64,000 nucleotides of DNA. It comes from CAWGGS01 sp046704745. Lineage in GTDB: Bacteria; Desulfobacterota; Desulfobulbia; Desulfobulbales; Desulfocapsaceae. The translations under genes and the position numbers were made by a program. The stretch spans positions 1-64,000 of the forward strand of contig JBJKRL010000110.1 in assembly GCA_046704745.1 (NCBI GenBank), written 5' to 3'. Shown here piece after piece: positions 9,147 through 17,911 of the stretch. Every line of letters begins with the position of its first letter. Position 1 is the first letter of the stretch. The notes beneath the pieces are model-generated. The model was given only the letters and a program-made list of their open reading frames with translations, was not told the origin of the DNA and searched no databases.

Positions 9147-10061
9147 TTACGGCAGGGAGGTGCTGCGTTTTACCAGAGGGAACCGGATCATCGTGTAGAG
9201 CCTGTTGAAAAGGTAGTCTGTTTGAGCTGGATCGGTAATCGTGGGTAGTGTTGTTTCAAAATGCCGTAAATGGAGTGTATCGCCTATTTCTGTCAGCATC
9301 TTGCTTTCGACATCCAGAATCGACAGAAAGGCCTCACTGCCAGCCGCCTTTGCAAGTATGGATGACCATTGCTTTTCATTGTCGCGATTCTCGAGTATTT
9401 TCAGCCGATCCCAACACTCCCATAAGAGTTGCACGGAGGTGATGCGAACGGATGGATCGGGGTTGGCAAACTTGAGACGGGCGTCTTCAAGCATTCCGTC
9501 AAGGCTCGGGTCTCCGGTGAGAACCTGTATCGGTACAAGGCTACTCGCCAACATCCCAGGTTGCTTTTTTACCACCTGGCCTGTGTCGGTCAGTACATAT
9601 ACGAGTTTGTTGCGAGTGAAGATTCTGTTGATATCAGTGATAAGTGCCTGTTTACCGGCCGTTTCGTCAAAACTCAGATGGTAGTGTTTCCTGTCTTTGT
9701 GAAATTCATCCTGGATCGGCTTGGCCACGGCTCGATAACAGAACTTGATAAAATCGAGCACCTGCTGTGTTTCCGGGGCAAACGGATGCGTTTCCGTCCA
9801 AAAACCCTGGTAAACTTTTTTGGTGGTTGCCAAGGGCCATGCAAGACCTGGAACCTCAACTTGAACGGCATGGGCCAAGTCCTTCTCGTTTGTACCGATG
9901 GGGCCGTGTCCGTCAGGACATGGGTCCGGATACCTGGCACCAAAAGCACCGGTGGTAACCAATGATTGAACGAGGTTGACAATGTTGCTCCAGGCGGGCG
10001 TTAATATTTCCTCGCCTTGATCGGCAGGGGTTTGCTCCTTATCGGTGCATTTTTTGGTCAT
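9147..10061 (-). CDS. Uncharacterised protein, possibly abortive-infection (AbiJ/HEPN-like) related
   Basis: I do not recognise this 304-residue soluble protein firmly. The middle part contains LSFDETAGK and a segment around DINRIFTRNKLVYVLTDTG, and the C-terminal part has a helical LLWECWDRLKILEN then EIGDTLHLRHFET and a final YLFNRLYTMIRFPLVKR. The order of these elements recalls C-terminal helical regions of AbiJ-like phage-defence proteins, but this is from memory and needs a profile search. There is no signal peptide or membrane segment. It stands alone between an ICMT-like and a radical SAM gene, with no toxin or restriction genes beside it. Confidence 0.6.
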   Translation of the reverse strand: MTKKCTDKEQTPADQGEEILTPAWSNIVNLVQSLVTTGAFGARYPDPCPDGHGPIGTNEKDLAHAVQVEVPGLAWPLATTKKVYQGFWTETHPFAPETQQVLDFIKFCYRAVAKPIQDEFHKDRKHYHLSFDETAGKQALITDINRIFTRNKLVYVLTDTGQVVKKQPGMLASSLVPIQVLTGDPSLDGMLEDARLKFANPDPSVRITSVQLLWECWDRLKILENRDNEKQWSSILAKAAGSEAFLSILDVESKMLTEIGDTLHLRHFETTLPTITDPAQTDYLFNRLYTMIRFPLVKRSTSLP

Positions 10062-10159
10062 TATGATCTCCGGTTGTATAGGTATCGTTTCATAATAAAA
10101 GAAGCTGATAATTTGTCATCAACTATATGCCTGCGGGCATAAATTTGTTGGCAAGTTGA

Positions 10160-11326
10160 TCAGATAAAGCGCTTCATCATCTCATTGATGATCGAATCTA
10201 CATTTTCCGGCGTAATGTTCAGACGAGAGCAGGTTTCCTCGACCCGCAAGCGTCTTAAGGAGTCATTGAGATCGTCAAGACGGGCAAAGAGACCGATGCG
10301 GCGGCCCACCTGGTAGAGCATCTGTTCCTTGGCGGACAGTGCCAGAAACCGCTCGGCAATAGCTATCATTTTGCCTTTGTCTTCGGGAAATTTCCCTTCG
10401 AGATCTTCGAACAGATTGAGAATATGATCGCTTTTTAAAATGGAGGTGATTCCGTCCAGATTTTGCAGAAAGACAAGGATCTCTTCCACGATTTCCCGGT
10501 CGTTCTGCTTTGTGAATCTGCCCTCACTATCCTGTCTGGAGAGTTCAATATGGCTGGGAAGGGCAAGGGTTCTCAGGCGGATAAAATCGGCGTTGATTGC
10601 ATTCAGGGCATCAGCGGTCTGGGTGGCATGTTCATGGCTGAGTGTTTTGCCTCCCAAACCCGGCATTACATATTCGGAAAGTTCGATACCCGCTTTTTTT
10701 ATCTTCAACCCAGCCTTGATATGGGTATCCTTGCCCACTCCCTTTTTGACCATGGCCAGGACCCTGTCCGATCCTGATTCCATACCGATATGAATACGGT
10801 TTAGGCCGGCAGCGGCCATTTTCCCAAGGTCGGCGTCACTGATCCGGGCGACCGTATGCGACCGGGCGTAGGAGGTGATCCGCTTAACCCAGGGGAAACA
10901 CTGTTGTAACCGGTGCAGGATTTCAATCAGACCTTCGGGTTTGATGATCAGGCTGTTGGCATCCTGGATGAAAATCGATTGCATGCCGCCGGCGGTCCAG
11001 CGCAGGGCGGCATTCAGGGCTGCCCGTTCCTCTGGGTCGATCCGGGCAGCCAGGGCGGCGATGTTGCTACGGTCAAGGGTCCCATTTTGCGCTACATGTT
11101 CCCTGATCAGTCTCACATGCCGATGGATGGTCTCGATGTCTATTAGGACATGCTCAAGAGGACGCAGAGAAAAGGTTCGGCCTTTGTAGACCGGGCAGAA
11201 AGTGCAACGATTCCAAGGACAATTTCGGGTTACGCGAATGAGAAGGCTTGCCGCTTCGCTGGGCGGCCGGATCGGGCCCTGTTCGAACCCTTGATAATCG
11301 GGAGTCTTTTTGTCTTGATTTTTCAT
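10160..11326 (-). CDS. Radical SAM protein of unknown substrate
   Basis: This enzyme of about 388 residues carries the radical SAM cluster motif in the N-terminal region, RVTRNCPWNRCTFCPVYKG. The spacing is Cys-x5-Cys-x2-Cys rather than the usual Cys-x3-Cys-x2-Cys. A TIM-barrel core follows, with GMESGSDRVLAMVKKGV and YVMPGLGG, both typical of the Elp3/MiaB-like side of the superfamily. No methyltransferase, TRAM or B12 domain is seen, so the reaction is unknown. An upstream ATG at 11356 is also in frame, but it lies inside the alanine dehydrogenase terminator hairpin; I prefer the ATG at 11326, although its Shine-Dalgarno is poor. Confidence 0.85.
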   Translation of the reverse strand: MKNQDKKTPDYQGFEQGPIRPPSEAASLLIRVTRNCPWNRCTFCPVYKGRTFSLRPLEHVLIDIETIHRHVRLIREHVAQNGTLDRSNIAALAARIDPEERAALNAALRWTAGGMQSIFIQDANSLIIKPEGLIEILHRLQQCFPWVKRITSYARSHTVARISDADLGKMAAAGLNRIHIGMESGSDRVLAMVKKGVGKDTHIKAGLKIKKAGIELSEYVMPGLGGKTLSHEHATQTADALNAINADFIRLRTLALPSHIELSRQDSEGRFTKQNDREIVEEILVFLQNLDGITSILKSDHILNLFEDLEGKFPEDKGKMIAIAERFLALSAKEQMLYQVGRRIGLFARLDDLNDSLRRLRVEETCSRLNITPENVDSIINEMMKRFI

Positions 11327-11332
11327 TAGTGC

Positions 11333-11370
11333 AAAAAAAGCACCACGCACGGACATGCCCTGTGTGGTGC
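11333..11370 (-). terminator. Intrinsic terminator of the metF-ald operon
   Basis: On the minus strand a hairpin with outer arms GCACCAC/GTGGTGC (11364-11370 with 11340-11346) is followed by seven T residues. It lies 22 bp after the alanine dehydrogenase stop codon. Confidence 0.85.
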
Positions 11371-11392
11371 CGGGGAAAAGAATCAGCCTGGA

Positions 11393-12511
11393 TTACTCAC
11401 CCAGGAGAGTGTCGATTGGAACGTATTTCATTTTAAAGGCATCGGCCACGCCTTTATAGGTGATCTTGCCGTGCACGACGTTGACCCCGAGTTTGATTTC
11501 GTTATTCTCCCGGCAGGCTGTAATCCAACCTTTTTCTGCAATTTCGAGAGCATATGGGAGTGTCGCGTTGGTCAGCGCATGGGTCGATGTCTTGGCGACC
11601 GCACCCGGCATATTGGCGACGCAGTAGTGGATGATGCCGTCCACTTGGAAGGTCGGGTGCGTATGAGTGGTCGGCTTCGAAGTCTCGAAACATCCGCCTT
11701 GGTCGATGGCGACATCGACCAAGACGGCTCCGGTTTTCATGCCTTTGAGCATCTCGCGGGTGATCAGTTTCGGTGCCTTGGCCCCGGGAATCAATACCGC
11801 GCCGATGACCAGGTCGGCATCCTTTAAGAGATTTCTCAGATTGGGTCTGCTGCCCATTACAGTAAAACAATTTCCCGGCATCACCTCGCTCAGATATCGA
11901 AGACGGTCGAGGTTTGTGTCGAGCAGATAGACTCTGGCCCCCAAACCGCAGGCGATCTTGGCGGCGTTGATGCCGACGATACCACCGCCGATGATGACGA
12001 CGACGCCCGGGGCAACTCCGGGAACGCCTCCTAGAAGGATTCCGCGTCCGCCTTGGGTCATCTCCAGGTATTTTGCCCCTTCCTGGACCGCCATCCGGCC
12101 GGCGACCTCACTCATCGGGATCAGAAGGGGAAGGGACCGGTCCGTTTTTTGTATGGTCTCGTACGCGATGTTTACCGATTCCGCCTTGATCAGAGCCTTG
12201 GTCAGCTTTTTGTCGGCAGCCAGGTGCAGATAAGTGAAGATGATCTGGCCCTTGCGAATCAGGTTGTATTCCGACGGCTGCGGTTCTTTGACATGCATGA
12301 TCATATCGGCCTTGGCATAGATGTCTGCCGGTTTTTCCACCAGTTTGCCGCCGGCCTTTTTATACGCGTCGTTGGCAAAGCCACTGCCGATCCCGGCATT
12401 TTTCTCCACCAGAACCTCATGATTATGGTGGACCAAGACCTCGACACCGGCAGGCGTCATACTGACTCGATTTTCCGCTTCCTTGATTTCTTTCAATATT
12501 CCGATGATCAT
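11393..12511 (-). CDS. ald: Alanine dehydrogenase
   Basis: Alanine dehydrogenase interconverts L-alanine and pyruvate plus ammonium with NAD. From ATG 12511 the protein is 372 residues, the normal family length. It begins MIIGILKEIKEAENRVSMTP, has the substrate-binding N-terminal domain, and a Rossmann segment VVIIGGGIVGINAAKIACGLG near residue 170. The start at 12511 is chosen because AAGGAGC lies just before it; an upstream in-frame start at 12667 would add 52 residues with no family similarity. It follows the MTHFR-like gene by 34 bp and ends at a strong terminator, so the two form an operon. In sulfate reducers the enzyme links alanine to pyruvate metabolism. Confidence 0.95.
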   Translation of the reverse strand: MIIGILKEIKEAENRVSMTPAGVEVLVHHNHEVLVEKNAGIGSGFANDAYKKAGGKLVEKPADIYAKADMIMHVKEPQPSEYNLIRKGQIIFTYLHLAADKKLTKALIKAESVNIAYETIQKTDRSLPLLIPMSEVAGRMAVQEGAKYLEMTQGGRGILLGGVPGVAPGVVVIIGGGIVGINAAKIACGLGARVYLLDTNLDRLRYLSEVMPGNCFTVMGSRPNLRNLLKDADLVIGAVLIPGAKAPKLITREMLKGMKTGAVLVDVAIDQGGCFETSKPTTHTHPTFQVDGIIHYCVANMPGAVAKTSTHALTNATLPYALEIAEKGWITACRENNEIKLGVNVVHGKITYKGVADAFKMKYVPIDTLLGE

Positions 12512-12545
12512 CTTTCCGCTCCTTTTGTTGATGGAGGTAGACTCG

Positions 12546-13406
12546 TCAGTTGCCCAATGACCGCACAAATTCAATGATGGCGTTGGTGCTTTGTACATCA
12601 CCCATGGCCATGATATGGATTCCATCGATATACCGATAGACCTTTTTAAGAAAATCGCAAATAACATCGACTCCTGTGGCTCCTTCGTTCTCCATCTGCT
12701 CGATGATTTCTTGAGGAACAGTGATCCCTTGAACCTTTTCGTTGAGGAATCGGGCCATCTTGACGCTTTTCAGCGGCATCAGACCGATAAGGATCGGTTT
12801 TTCCAGGAATTTGGCTTTTTCCAGAAATCTAATGGTCCGGCCGGCGTCATAGACGACCTGGGTCTGGAAAAAATCAGCGCCTGCCTTGACCTTTCGTAAC
12901 ATCCGTTCGATCTCATGATCCAGATCCCGGGTGGTGGGCATTGCCGTACAGGCGACTTTGAAATCAGTGTGACCCCCGAATTCGTGGTCGTTGTAGTCCA
13001 AGCCCTGATTCATTTTTTTTATCAGGGCCACCAGTTCGAAGGTGTTGTAATCATAGACGGCCTTGGAGGGATAGGGGCCGTGTTTAGGCGGGTCGCCGGT
13101 GGTGACCAGCAGATTCCTGATACCTAAAGAGTGGGCTCCTAGGAGATCCGCCTGGGTGCCGAGAAGACTTCGGTCCCGACAGGTGAAATGAGGGATCGCT
13201 GCAATTTTCAAGCGTTCCTGGATCAGAGCGGACATGGCAATGGAATTGATACGGAGATTGCCCATGGGGCAGTCATGGACGTTGATTCCGTCCAAAGGCA
13301 GATAGTCTTTAGCCTTTTCCAGAGATTCAAGTGACTGGACTCCCTTGACCGGTCCGAGTTCGGTGGTAATGACAAAACTGTTGCCGAGTTTTTCCGAGAA
13401 TTCCAT
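12546..13406 (-). CDS. Methylenetetrahydrofolate reductase-family protein
   Basis: This 286-residue TIM-barrel protein matches the MetF family, which reduces methylene-THF to methyl-THF for methionine synthesis or the Wood-Ljungdahl methyl branch. Visible landmarks are ITTELGPVKG at the N-terminus, LGIRNLLVTTGDPPKHGPYP around residue 95-115, and the substrate region KAGADFFQTQVVYDAG around 170. It starts with ATG 13406 preceded by AAAAAGGAGC. No partner MetV or zinc-binding subunit gene is adjacent; the next gene downstream is alanine dehydrogenase. I have not given a symbol because deltaproteobacteria carry several paralogues with different partners. Confidence 0.88.
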   Translation of the reverse strand: MEFSEKLGNSFVITTELGPVKGVQSLESLEKAKDYLPLDGINVHDCPMGNLRINSIAMSALIQERLKIAAIPHFTCRDRSLLGTQADLLGAHSLGIRNLLVTTGDPPKHGPYPSKAVYDYNTFELVALIKKMNQGLDYNDHEFGGHTDFKVACTAMPTTRDLDHEIERMLRKVKAGADFFQTQVVYDAGRTIRFLEKAKFLEKPILIGLMPLKSVKMARFLNEKVQGITVPQEIIEQMENEGATGVDVICDFLKKVYRYIDGIHIMAMGDVQSTNAIIEFVRSLGN

Positions 13407-13496
13407 AGATGCTCCTTTTTACCTGTTTGCGGACATCTGTAAAAATAATAGCATGAAAAGAAGAAAGATTGCAATTGGGTGGAGTTAAAATAAGGC

Positions 13497-14147
13497 TCAG
13501 CGGATAATCAGATTGCGCAGCTCATTGACATCATCGGGCTGGATGGGAAAATGTTCCTTCAAGATATCTCCGACCTCACCAATGGCTTGGCATAGGGAGT
13601 CGGCATGCCGGTTTTCTTTGATACCTTTGGTTATGATGTCGACAATCTTCTGCCACCGGCTTGTGTCGATTTTGGCGTTGATGCCTGCATCGGCAAGAAC
13701 CCAGACCTTGCGTTCGAAGACGGAGATGAAAAGAAGTATGCCGTTTTCGTCTTTGGTTTTATAGAGTCTTTCCGAGAAGAATGCGGTGACGGCCGCCTCA
13801 CGGACCTCCTCTTCAACCTGTTTGTCGAAGACGAAGAGGCGACGAAGAAACGGCACGTGTTTGACAACCTGATGGGCGGCAAAGTAGAGGGGAATAAACA
13901 AAGCCAGAAAAAACCAGACGTTGTCGGCGGCAAACCAGAAGGACGCCGCGATGGGGCGGGCCAGAAGCAAGGCCAGCGGAAAGGCCAGGAAGACACCGCC
14001 ATACACCGAGGCCAGGGGGTAGTCATAGCTTGATGAAACGATCATGGGGACGATCTCGCCGGAGGTCAGGCATTCCGCATTGCGAACCGCCTGGGTCACC
14101 TTTTCTCTTTCTCCCGGGGAAAGAAACTTTTCTGCTGCCGTCTGCAT
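13497..14147 (-). CDS. TPM-domain membrane protein
   Basis: This 216-residue protein has an N-terminal segment that fits a TPM domain (FLSPGEREKVTQAVRNAECLTSGEIVPMIV), two adjacent membrane helices at about residues 50-95, and a second globular portion (ENGILLFISVFERKVWVLADAGI). That order is seen in partner proteins of the LemA/TPM operon type. The start is ATG 14147, four bases after the upstream gene's stop codon, with GGGAGG before it; a longer open frame running back to 14435 merely reads the other gene out of frame. Its function is unknown; similar operons occur with LemA in many bacteria and are thought to act on the envelope. Confidence 0.85.
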   Translation of the reverse strand: MQTAAEKFLSPGEREKVTQAVRNAECLTSGEIVPMIVSSSYDYPLASVYGGVFLAFPLALLLARPIAASFWFAADNVWFFLALFIPLYFAAHQVVKHVPFLRRLFVFDKQVEEEVREAAVTAFFSERLYKTKDENGILLFISVFERKVWVLADAGINAKIDTSRWQKIVDIITKGIKENRHADSLCQAIGEVGDILKEHFPIQPDDVNELRNLIIR

Positions 14148-14151
14148 TGAA

Positions 14152-15054
14152 TCACCAACCTCCCGAAGCACCGCCGCCGCCGAATCCGCCGCCACCGCCG
14201 CTGAAGCCACCGCCAAAACCACCGCCGCCAAAACCACCGCCGCCGAAGCCGCCGGGACCGAGGAAGAACCCTCCACCACCGCCTCTGGGACCACCGGACA
14301 TCTGTATGGCCGAGGCGGCAAACCCGCCGAAAAAGCCGATAATGGCCAGGACGATAAGCGCCGACCAGCTGAAGCCGAGCAACAAGGTGCCCAGCAGCGG
14401 GCTGCCGACAGCACCAACCATTCCTGCGGCAACACCCTTATTATTCAATATGATACCTAAGAAACCGAAAAATATTGCCAGTGGGGCGATCATGGCGATT
14501 ACACTGTTCGCCCCTCTTTTTGCCGGTCGATGAACGGTTTTGGCGTTGAACTCTCCTTTTACCACATCCATCATCGCCCCCACGCCATTGATGACTCCCT
14601 GATCGAAATTGCCCTGTTTGAACCAGGGAAGAATAATGTTTCTGATAATCCTTCCGCTGACAAGATCGGTGAGTTTGCCTTCCAGACCATACCCGACCTC
14701 AATCCGTATTTTTCTCTCTTTCTTGGCGATGAGGAGAATGGCTCCGTTGTCCAACCCCTTTTGCCCGATTTTCCATTTTTCAGCCACACGAATGGAAAAG
14801 TCCTCCAGGCTGTCACCTTCCAGGGTCGGAACGGTCAACACCACGATCTGGGTCGATTCCTTCTGCTCGAAATATCTCAGTGCATTATCCAATTGAGACA
14901 CGGTGGCCGGCGACAGAAGATGGGCATAGTCGTTTACCCGGTTTTTGAGCGCCGGGACATCCAGGGCATAGGAGGAAAGGGTAGAGAAAAAGAGTGCTGC
15001 CAGGCAGATCAGCCAAGTACCTGATACCTTGAAGGCGAGTGGACGGGTGCTCAT
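14152..15054 (-). CDS. Secreted TPM-domain protein with glycine-rich tail
   Basis: This 300-residue protein starts at ATG 15054 (AAAGG five bases before). A signal peptide ends near ALFFSTLSSYALD, the TPM phosphatase-like domain spans about residues 30-155 (VNDYAHLLSP, STQIVVLTVPTLEG, RKIRIEVGYGLEG), membrane segments lie near residues 190-250, and the last 40 or so residues are almost pure glycine with Phe, ending GGASGGW. This layout is typical of YgcG-like proteins. It is encoded between lemA and a second TPM protein, likely one envelope-associated operon. The glycine-rich tail is a low-complexity feature expected in this family and not an artefact. Confidence 0.88.
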   Translation of the reverse strand: MSTRPLAFKVSGTWLICLAALFFSTLSSYALDVPALKNRVNDYAHLLSPATVSQLDNALRYFEQKESTQIVVLTVPTLEGDSLEDFSIRVAEKWKIGQKGLDNGAILLIAKKERKIRIEVGYGLEGKLTDLVSGRIIRNIILPWFKQGNFDQGVINGVGAMMDVVKGEFNAKTVHRPAKRGANSVIAMIAPLAIFFGFLGIILNNKGVAAGMVGAVGSPLLGTLLLGFSWSALIVLAIIGFFGGFAASAIQMSGGPRGGGGGFFLGPGGFGGGGFGGGGFGGGFSGGGGGFGGGGASGGW

Positions 15055-15067
15055 GATACCTTTGCCG

Positions 15068-15655
15068 TCAGTTGAATTTAACCTGCGGTACTTTGGACGC
15101 ACCCGGTTCCGCCTTGAAATACGCTTTTGGCTTCAAATGCAGTAGAAGACTGTTGGTTATGCTTTCCGGCAGCATGCGGATGGATGCATTGAAATCCTCC
15201 ACGGCCGCATTGTAGCGCTGTCGGGCAACATTGATCCTGTTTTCCGTGCCTTCAAGCTGATTTTGCAGGTCCTGGAAGTTCTGGTTGGCCTTAAGATCCG
15301 GGTATCGTTCGACAACCACCATCAACCTGGAAAGAGCGGAAGAAAGCCCTGCCTGCGCCTGTTGCAGCTTCTGCATCGCCTCCGGGTTGCTCAGGTCTTT
15401 GGCGGAAAGCTGGATGGATGAGGCCTTGGAGCGTGCCTCAGTCACCTGGTTCAGCGTTTCATTTTCATGTTTGGCATATCCTTTGACTGTTGCGACCAGA
15501 TTGGGTATCAGGTCGGCTCGCCGTTGCAGGTTGGCCTCGATATCAGCCCAGGCTTTGGAAACGCCTTCCTCTTTCTTTTGTAAGGAGTTATAGCCGCAAC
15601 CTGAAAATGAAAGTACAATAAATATCAGGGCAATAAGGGTTATGAGTCGTCGCAT
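15068..15655 (-). CDS. lemA: LemA-family protein
   Basis: The 195-residue protein starts with a signal segment ending in LSFSGCG, which fits a lipobox, and then shows the LemA core: YNSLQKKEEGVSKAWADIEANLQRRADLIPNL is split across the first helices, followed by a helical bundle with YNAAVEDFNASIRMLP. LemA proteins are membrane-anchored helical bundles of unclear role. The start ATG 15655 has GGAGG before it. It is the first gene of a three-gene operon with the two TPM proteins, spaced by 13 and 4 bp. Confidence 0.93.
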   Translation of the reverse strand: MRRLITLIALIFIVLSFSGCGYNSLQKKEEGVSKAWADIEANLQRRADLIPNLVATVKGYAKHENETLNQVTEARSKASSIQLSAKDLSNPEAMQKLQQAQAGLSSALSRLMVVVERYPDLKANQNFQDLQNQLEGTENRINVARQRYNAAVEDFNASIRMLPESITNSLLLHLKPKAYFKAEPGASKVPQVKFN

Positions 15656-15993
15656 GGGACCTCCATCGTCAAAGAAAACCTGATAACCGGAAATGAATTA
15701 TGAAGAAGGGTAATCATTTTTGAAACCAAAGGCTAACATAAAAACCAGCCATATCGCAATATAGGAGTTGCCAGTTTGATGGTCAATGACTATAAATTTG
15801 GGAGCTGTGCCAGGTTTCTAGGCATGATTTCATCGAGATAAAAAATCTGATACTTTTATAAGAACCCACAATCCAAAAGAAAAGCACGATAAATATATAT
15901 ATTACGGGTGAGTACGTTTCTATCGGAGCCGACATGACTTGTCGGGGGTTTGAAGAGCATGGCCGCCCTGCAGAATCTACAGGAGCTGATACT
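15656..15993. other. Divergent intergenic region, lemA / tolC-like
   Basis: This 338-bp AT-rich gap must hold promoters for both directions. No gene, repeat or terminator was recognised. A short upstream in-frame extension of the TolC-like gene (from 15934) is open but lacks a ribosome binding site. Confidence 0.5.
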
Positions 15994-17262
15994 ATGAAAG
16001 TATGGAGTTTTGTGATCGCCTTTATCCTTGTCGCCCAGGGCAGCTATGCCCTGGATCTTTCCCAGATGCAGAAGATGGCGCTGGAGAACCGGCAGGTTAT
16101 TCAAAGATATGTGGTTAATCTAAAGAAAAGTGAAAAGGACGTCACCTCGGCGCAAAGCGGGTATTTCCCCTCTGTCGACCTTTCCTATACCGTCAACTCC
16201 CTTAACCGAAGCACTCTGTCGGGAGAGGCCAAGGAAAACAGTGCGCTTTATGGTGCCGTTACCTTGAACCTTTTTAACGGATTCAAGGATAAATATTCCA
16301 TCAAATCAGCAGAGGTGCTGCAGCGGGTTGAAGCCGACAAGCTCCATGGAATACGTCAGGATATCCAGCTTAATGTTGCCTTGCGCTACCTTGATGTGTA
16401 TGAACTGAAGGCGAATTTGCAGGTTGCTCAAGATGCCTATGCTACCTTGAAAAAACTCTATACAGACGGAGAAAACCGGTTGGCCGTCGGTCTGATCGAC
16501 CGGAACGAACTTTTGAAATTCAAGGTCGATCTGGATGCTGCGGATATCACGGTGAAAAAGGCGCGGGCGGATTTGGACAAAAGCGTCTCGCTTTTAGCAA
16601 ACGAGGTGGATGCACCTATTAGCCTGGATGAGTTGAAATTTGCAGAATTCAAGGTCCAGCCGCCCTTTGGAGATCCCCGGCAGAGCGAGGCCAGGATGCT
16701 GGCCGAGCGGAGCGAGCTTAAGGCCTTACGGGATACTGCCGAAGCAGCAAATCTGCAGGTCAAGGTCGCAAGAAGCGGCTATTATCCGCAGGTCAATCTA
16801 GTGGAAAGCTACTCCAAATACGACGATGATTACATAAGCGGCCGCGGGGACATCGGCAGTCCGGGTGAAGAGTGGCGGACTCAGGTGGTGGCCTCTATTA
16901 ATCTTTTCAACGGGCAGGCCACTCAAGCGGCCATCGGCAAGGCGGAATTGGAGGCCAGAGGGCTTCGCTACGACTTGAAAGAGATGGAAGACAATCTGAA
17001 GACCAGCCTGAAAAATCTTTATATCGACTATAAAGTGAGTCTCGACAATATCAATGTTGCCAACGAAAATATAAAGCATGCCAAAGAAAACCTCCGGGTC
17101 ACCCAGTTGAAGTACAATGAAGGTCTGCAACGGGAATCAGATCTGCTCGATGCCATAACCAATCTGTCCCGGGCCCGGTATAATTATGTCTCGGTCAATC
17201 GGGGCGCCTTTTCCAACCACTTCCAGATCATGCGGATGGTGGAGGGGTTCCCCGAGAAATAA
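15994..17262 (+). CDS. TolC-family outer membrane efflux protein
   Basis: The 422-residue protein starts at ATG 15994, with AGGAG eight bases upstream. A signal peptide ends near AQGSYALDLSQMQ. Two repeated halves of the outer membrane efflux fold follow: the first at about residues 20-200 (RYVVNLKKSEKDVTSAQSG, SIKSAEVLQRVEADKLHG), the second at about 225-415 (LKALRDTAEAANLQVKVARSGYYPQVNL, then TLQLKYNEGL-like RVTQLKYNEGLQRESDLLDA). Such proteins form trimeric outer membrane channels for efflux pumps or type I secretion. No inner membrane pump or adaptor gene is adjacent. The MarR-like regulator gene starts 82 bp downstream on the same strand. Confidence 0.92.
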   Translation: MKVWSFVIAFILVAQGSYALDLSQMQKMALENRQVIQRYVVNLKKSEKDVTSAQSGYFPSVDLSYTVNSLNRSTLSGEAKENSALYGAVTLNLFNGFKDKYSIKSAEVLQRVEADKLHGIRQDIQLNVALRYLDVYELKANLQVAQDAYATLKKLYTDGENRLAVGLIDRNELLKFKVDLDAADITVKKARADLDKSVSLLANEVDAPISLDELKFAEFKVQPPFGDPRQSEARMLAERSELKALRDTAEAANLQVKVARSGYYPQVNLVESYSKYDDDYISGRGDIGSPGEEWRTQVVASINLFNGQATQAAIGKAELEARGLRYDLKEMEDNLKTSLKNLYIDYKVSLDNINVANENIKHAKENLRVTQLKYNEGLQRESDLLDAITNLSRARYNYVSVNRGAFSNHFQIMRMVEGFPEK

Positions 17263-17344
17263 AATTCGAATCATTACAGAAAGATAGCAGCTTTCGGCAG
17301 ATGGAAGTACGTATTTATGAGCATTTAAGAGATGGAGGAAGTTG

Positions 17345-17902
17345 GTGACGGAGAGAAAGAAAACAAAAAAAGATGATATCCCCCTGTCAGACGTCCATCC
17401 TTTTGCCCCGATCGTTTCTTCTGAACATCTGACTTCCCCGGATACCTGGCCGCTCAGTGAGTTTGAATACGGCATGATTACCTCGTACTTTGCCTTTTCC
17501 CGTTGGATGATCCGCTGCATGCATGCCGCAGGGTATGCGGATTTCAGTCCTCTGGATGTCCTGGTTTTACATAATGTCAATCATCGGAACCGTCAGAAAC
17601 GGTTGGTTGACATTTGTTTCGTTCTCCATATAGAGGATCAGCATACCGTTAATTATTCGTTGAAAAAGTTGGTCAAGGCCGAACTTGTCAAGCGGGAGAA
17701 GCATGGAAAGGAAATCTTCTACTGTACCACCGAAGCAGGAAAAACTGCCTGCTCGCGTTATCGGGAGATACGGGAGAAATGTCTAACCTCAGCCTACAGG
17801 AGTCTTGATCGGGAAGGTTCCGAAGTGAGTCAGGCTGCCGCCCTGCTCAGGTTGATGTCGGGCCTGTACGACCAGGCTTCACGTGCCGCCTCTTCGTTGT
17901 AG
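17345..17902 (+). CDS. MarR-type winged-helix regulator
   Basis: This 185-residue cytoplasmic protein has a winged-helix DNA-binding core (FSPLDVLVLHNVNHRNRQKRLVDICFV is the first part, then DQHTVNYSLKKLVKAELVKREK, the recognition helix, and a wing at HGKEIFYCTTEAGKTA). It fits MarR-like regulators. The start is a GTG at 17345, seven bases after GGAGG; a TTG at 17342 is three bases earlier. It is convergent with a TRAP transporter and 3.2 kb from the hydantoinase gene; the palindrome at 20910-20929 is a candidate binding site, but that link is inferred from position only. Confidence 0.8.
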   Translation: MTERKKTKKDDIPLSDVHPFAPIVSSEHLTSPDTWPLSEFEYGMITSYFAFSRWMIRCMHAAGYADFSPLDVLVLHNVNHRNRQKRLVDICFVLHIEDQHTVNYSLKKLVKAELVKREKHGKEIFYCTTEAGKTACSRYREIREKCLTSAYRSLDREGSEVSQAAALLRLMSGLYDQASRAASSL

Positions 17903-17911
17903 ACGAAGCTG

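Noticed and set aside
14030..14533. Proline-rich plus-strand frame opposite the TPM protein
   Set aside because: It is the reverse complement of the glycine-rich tail; low-complexity coding explains it.
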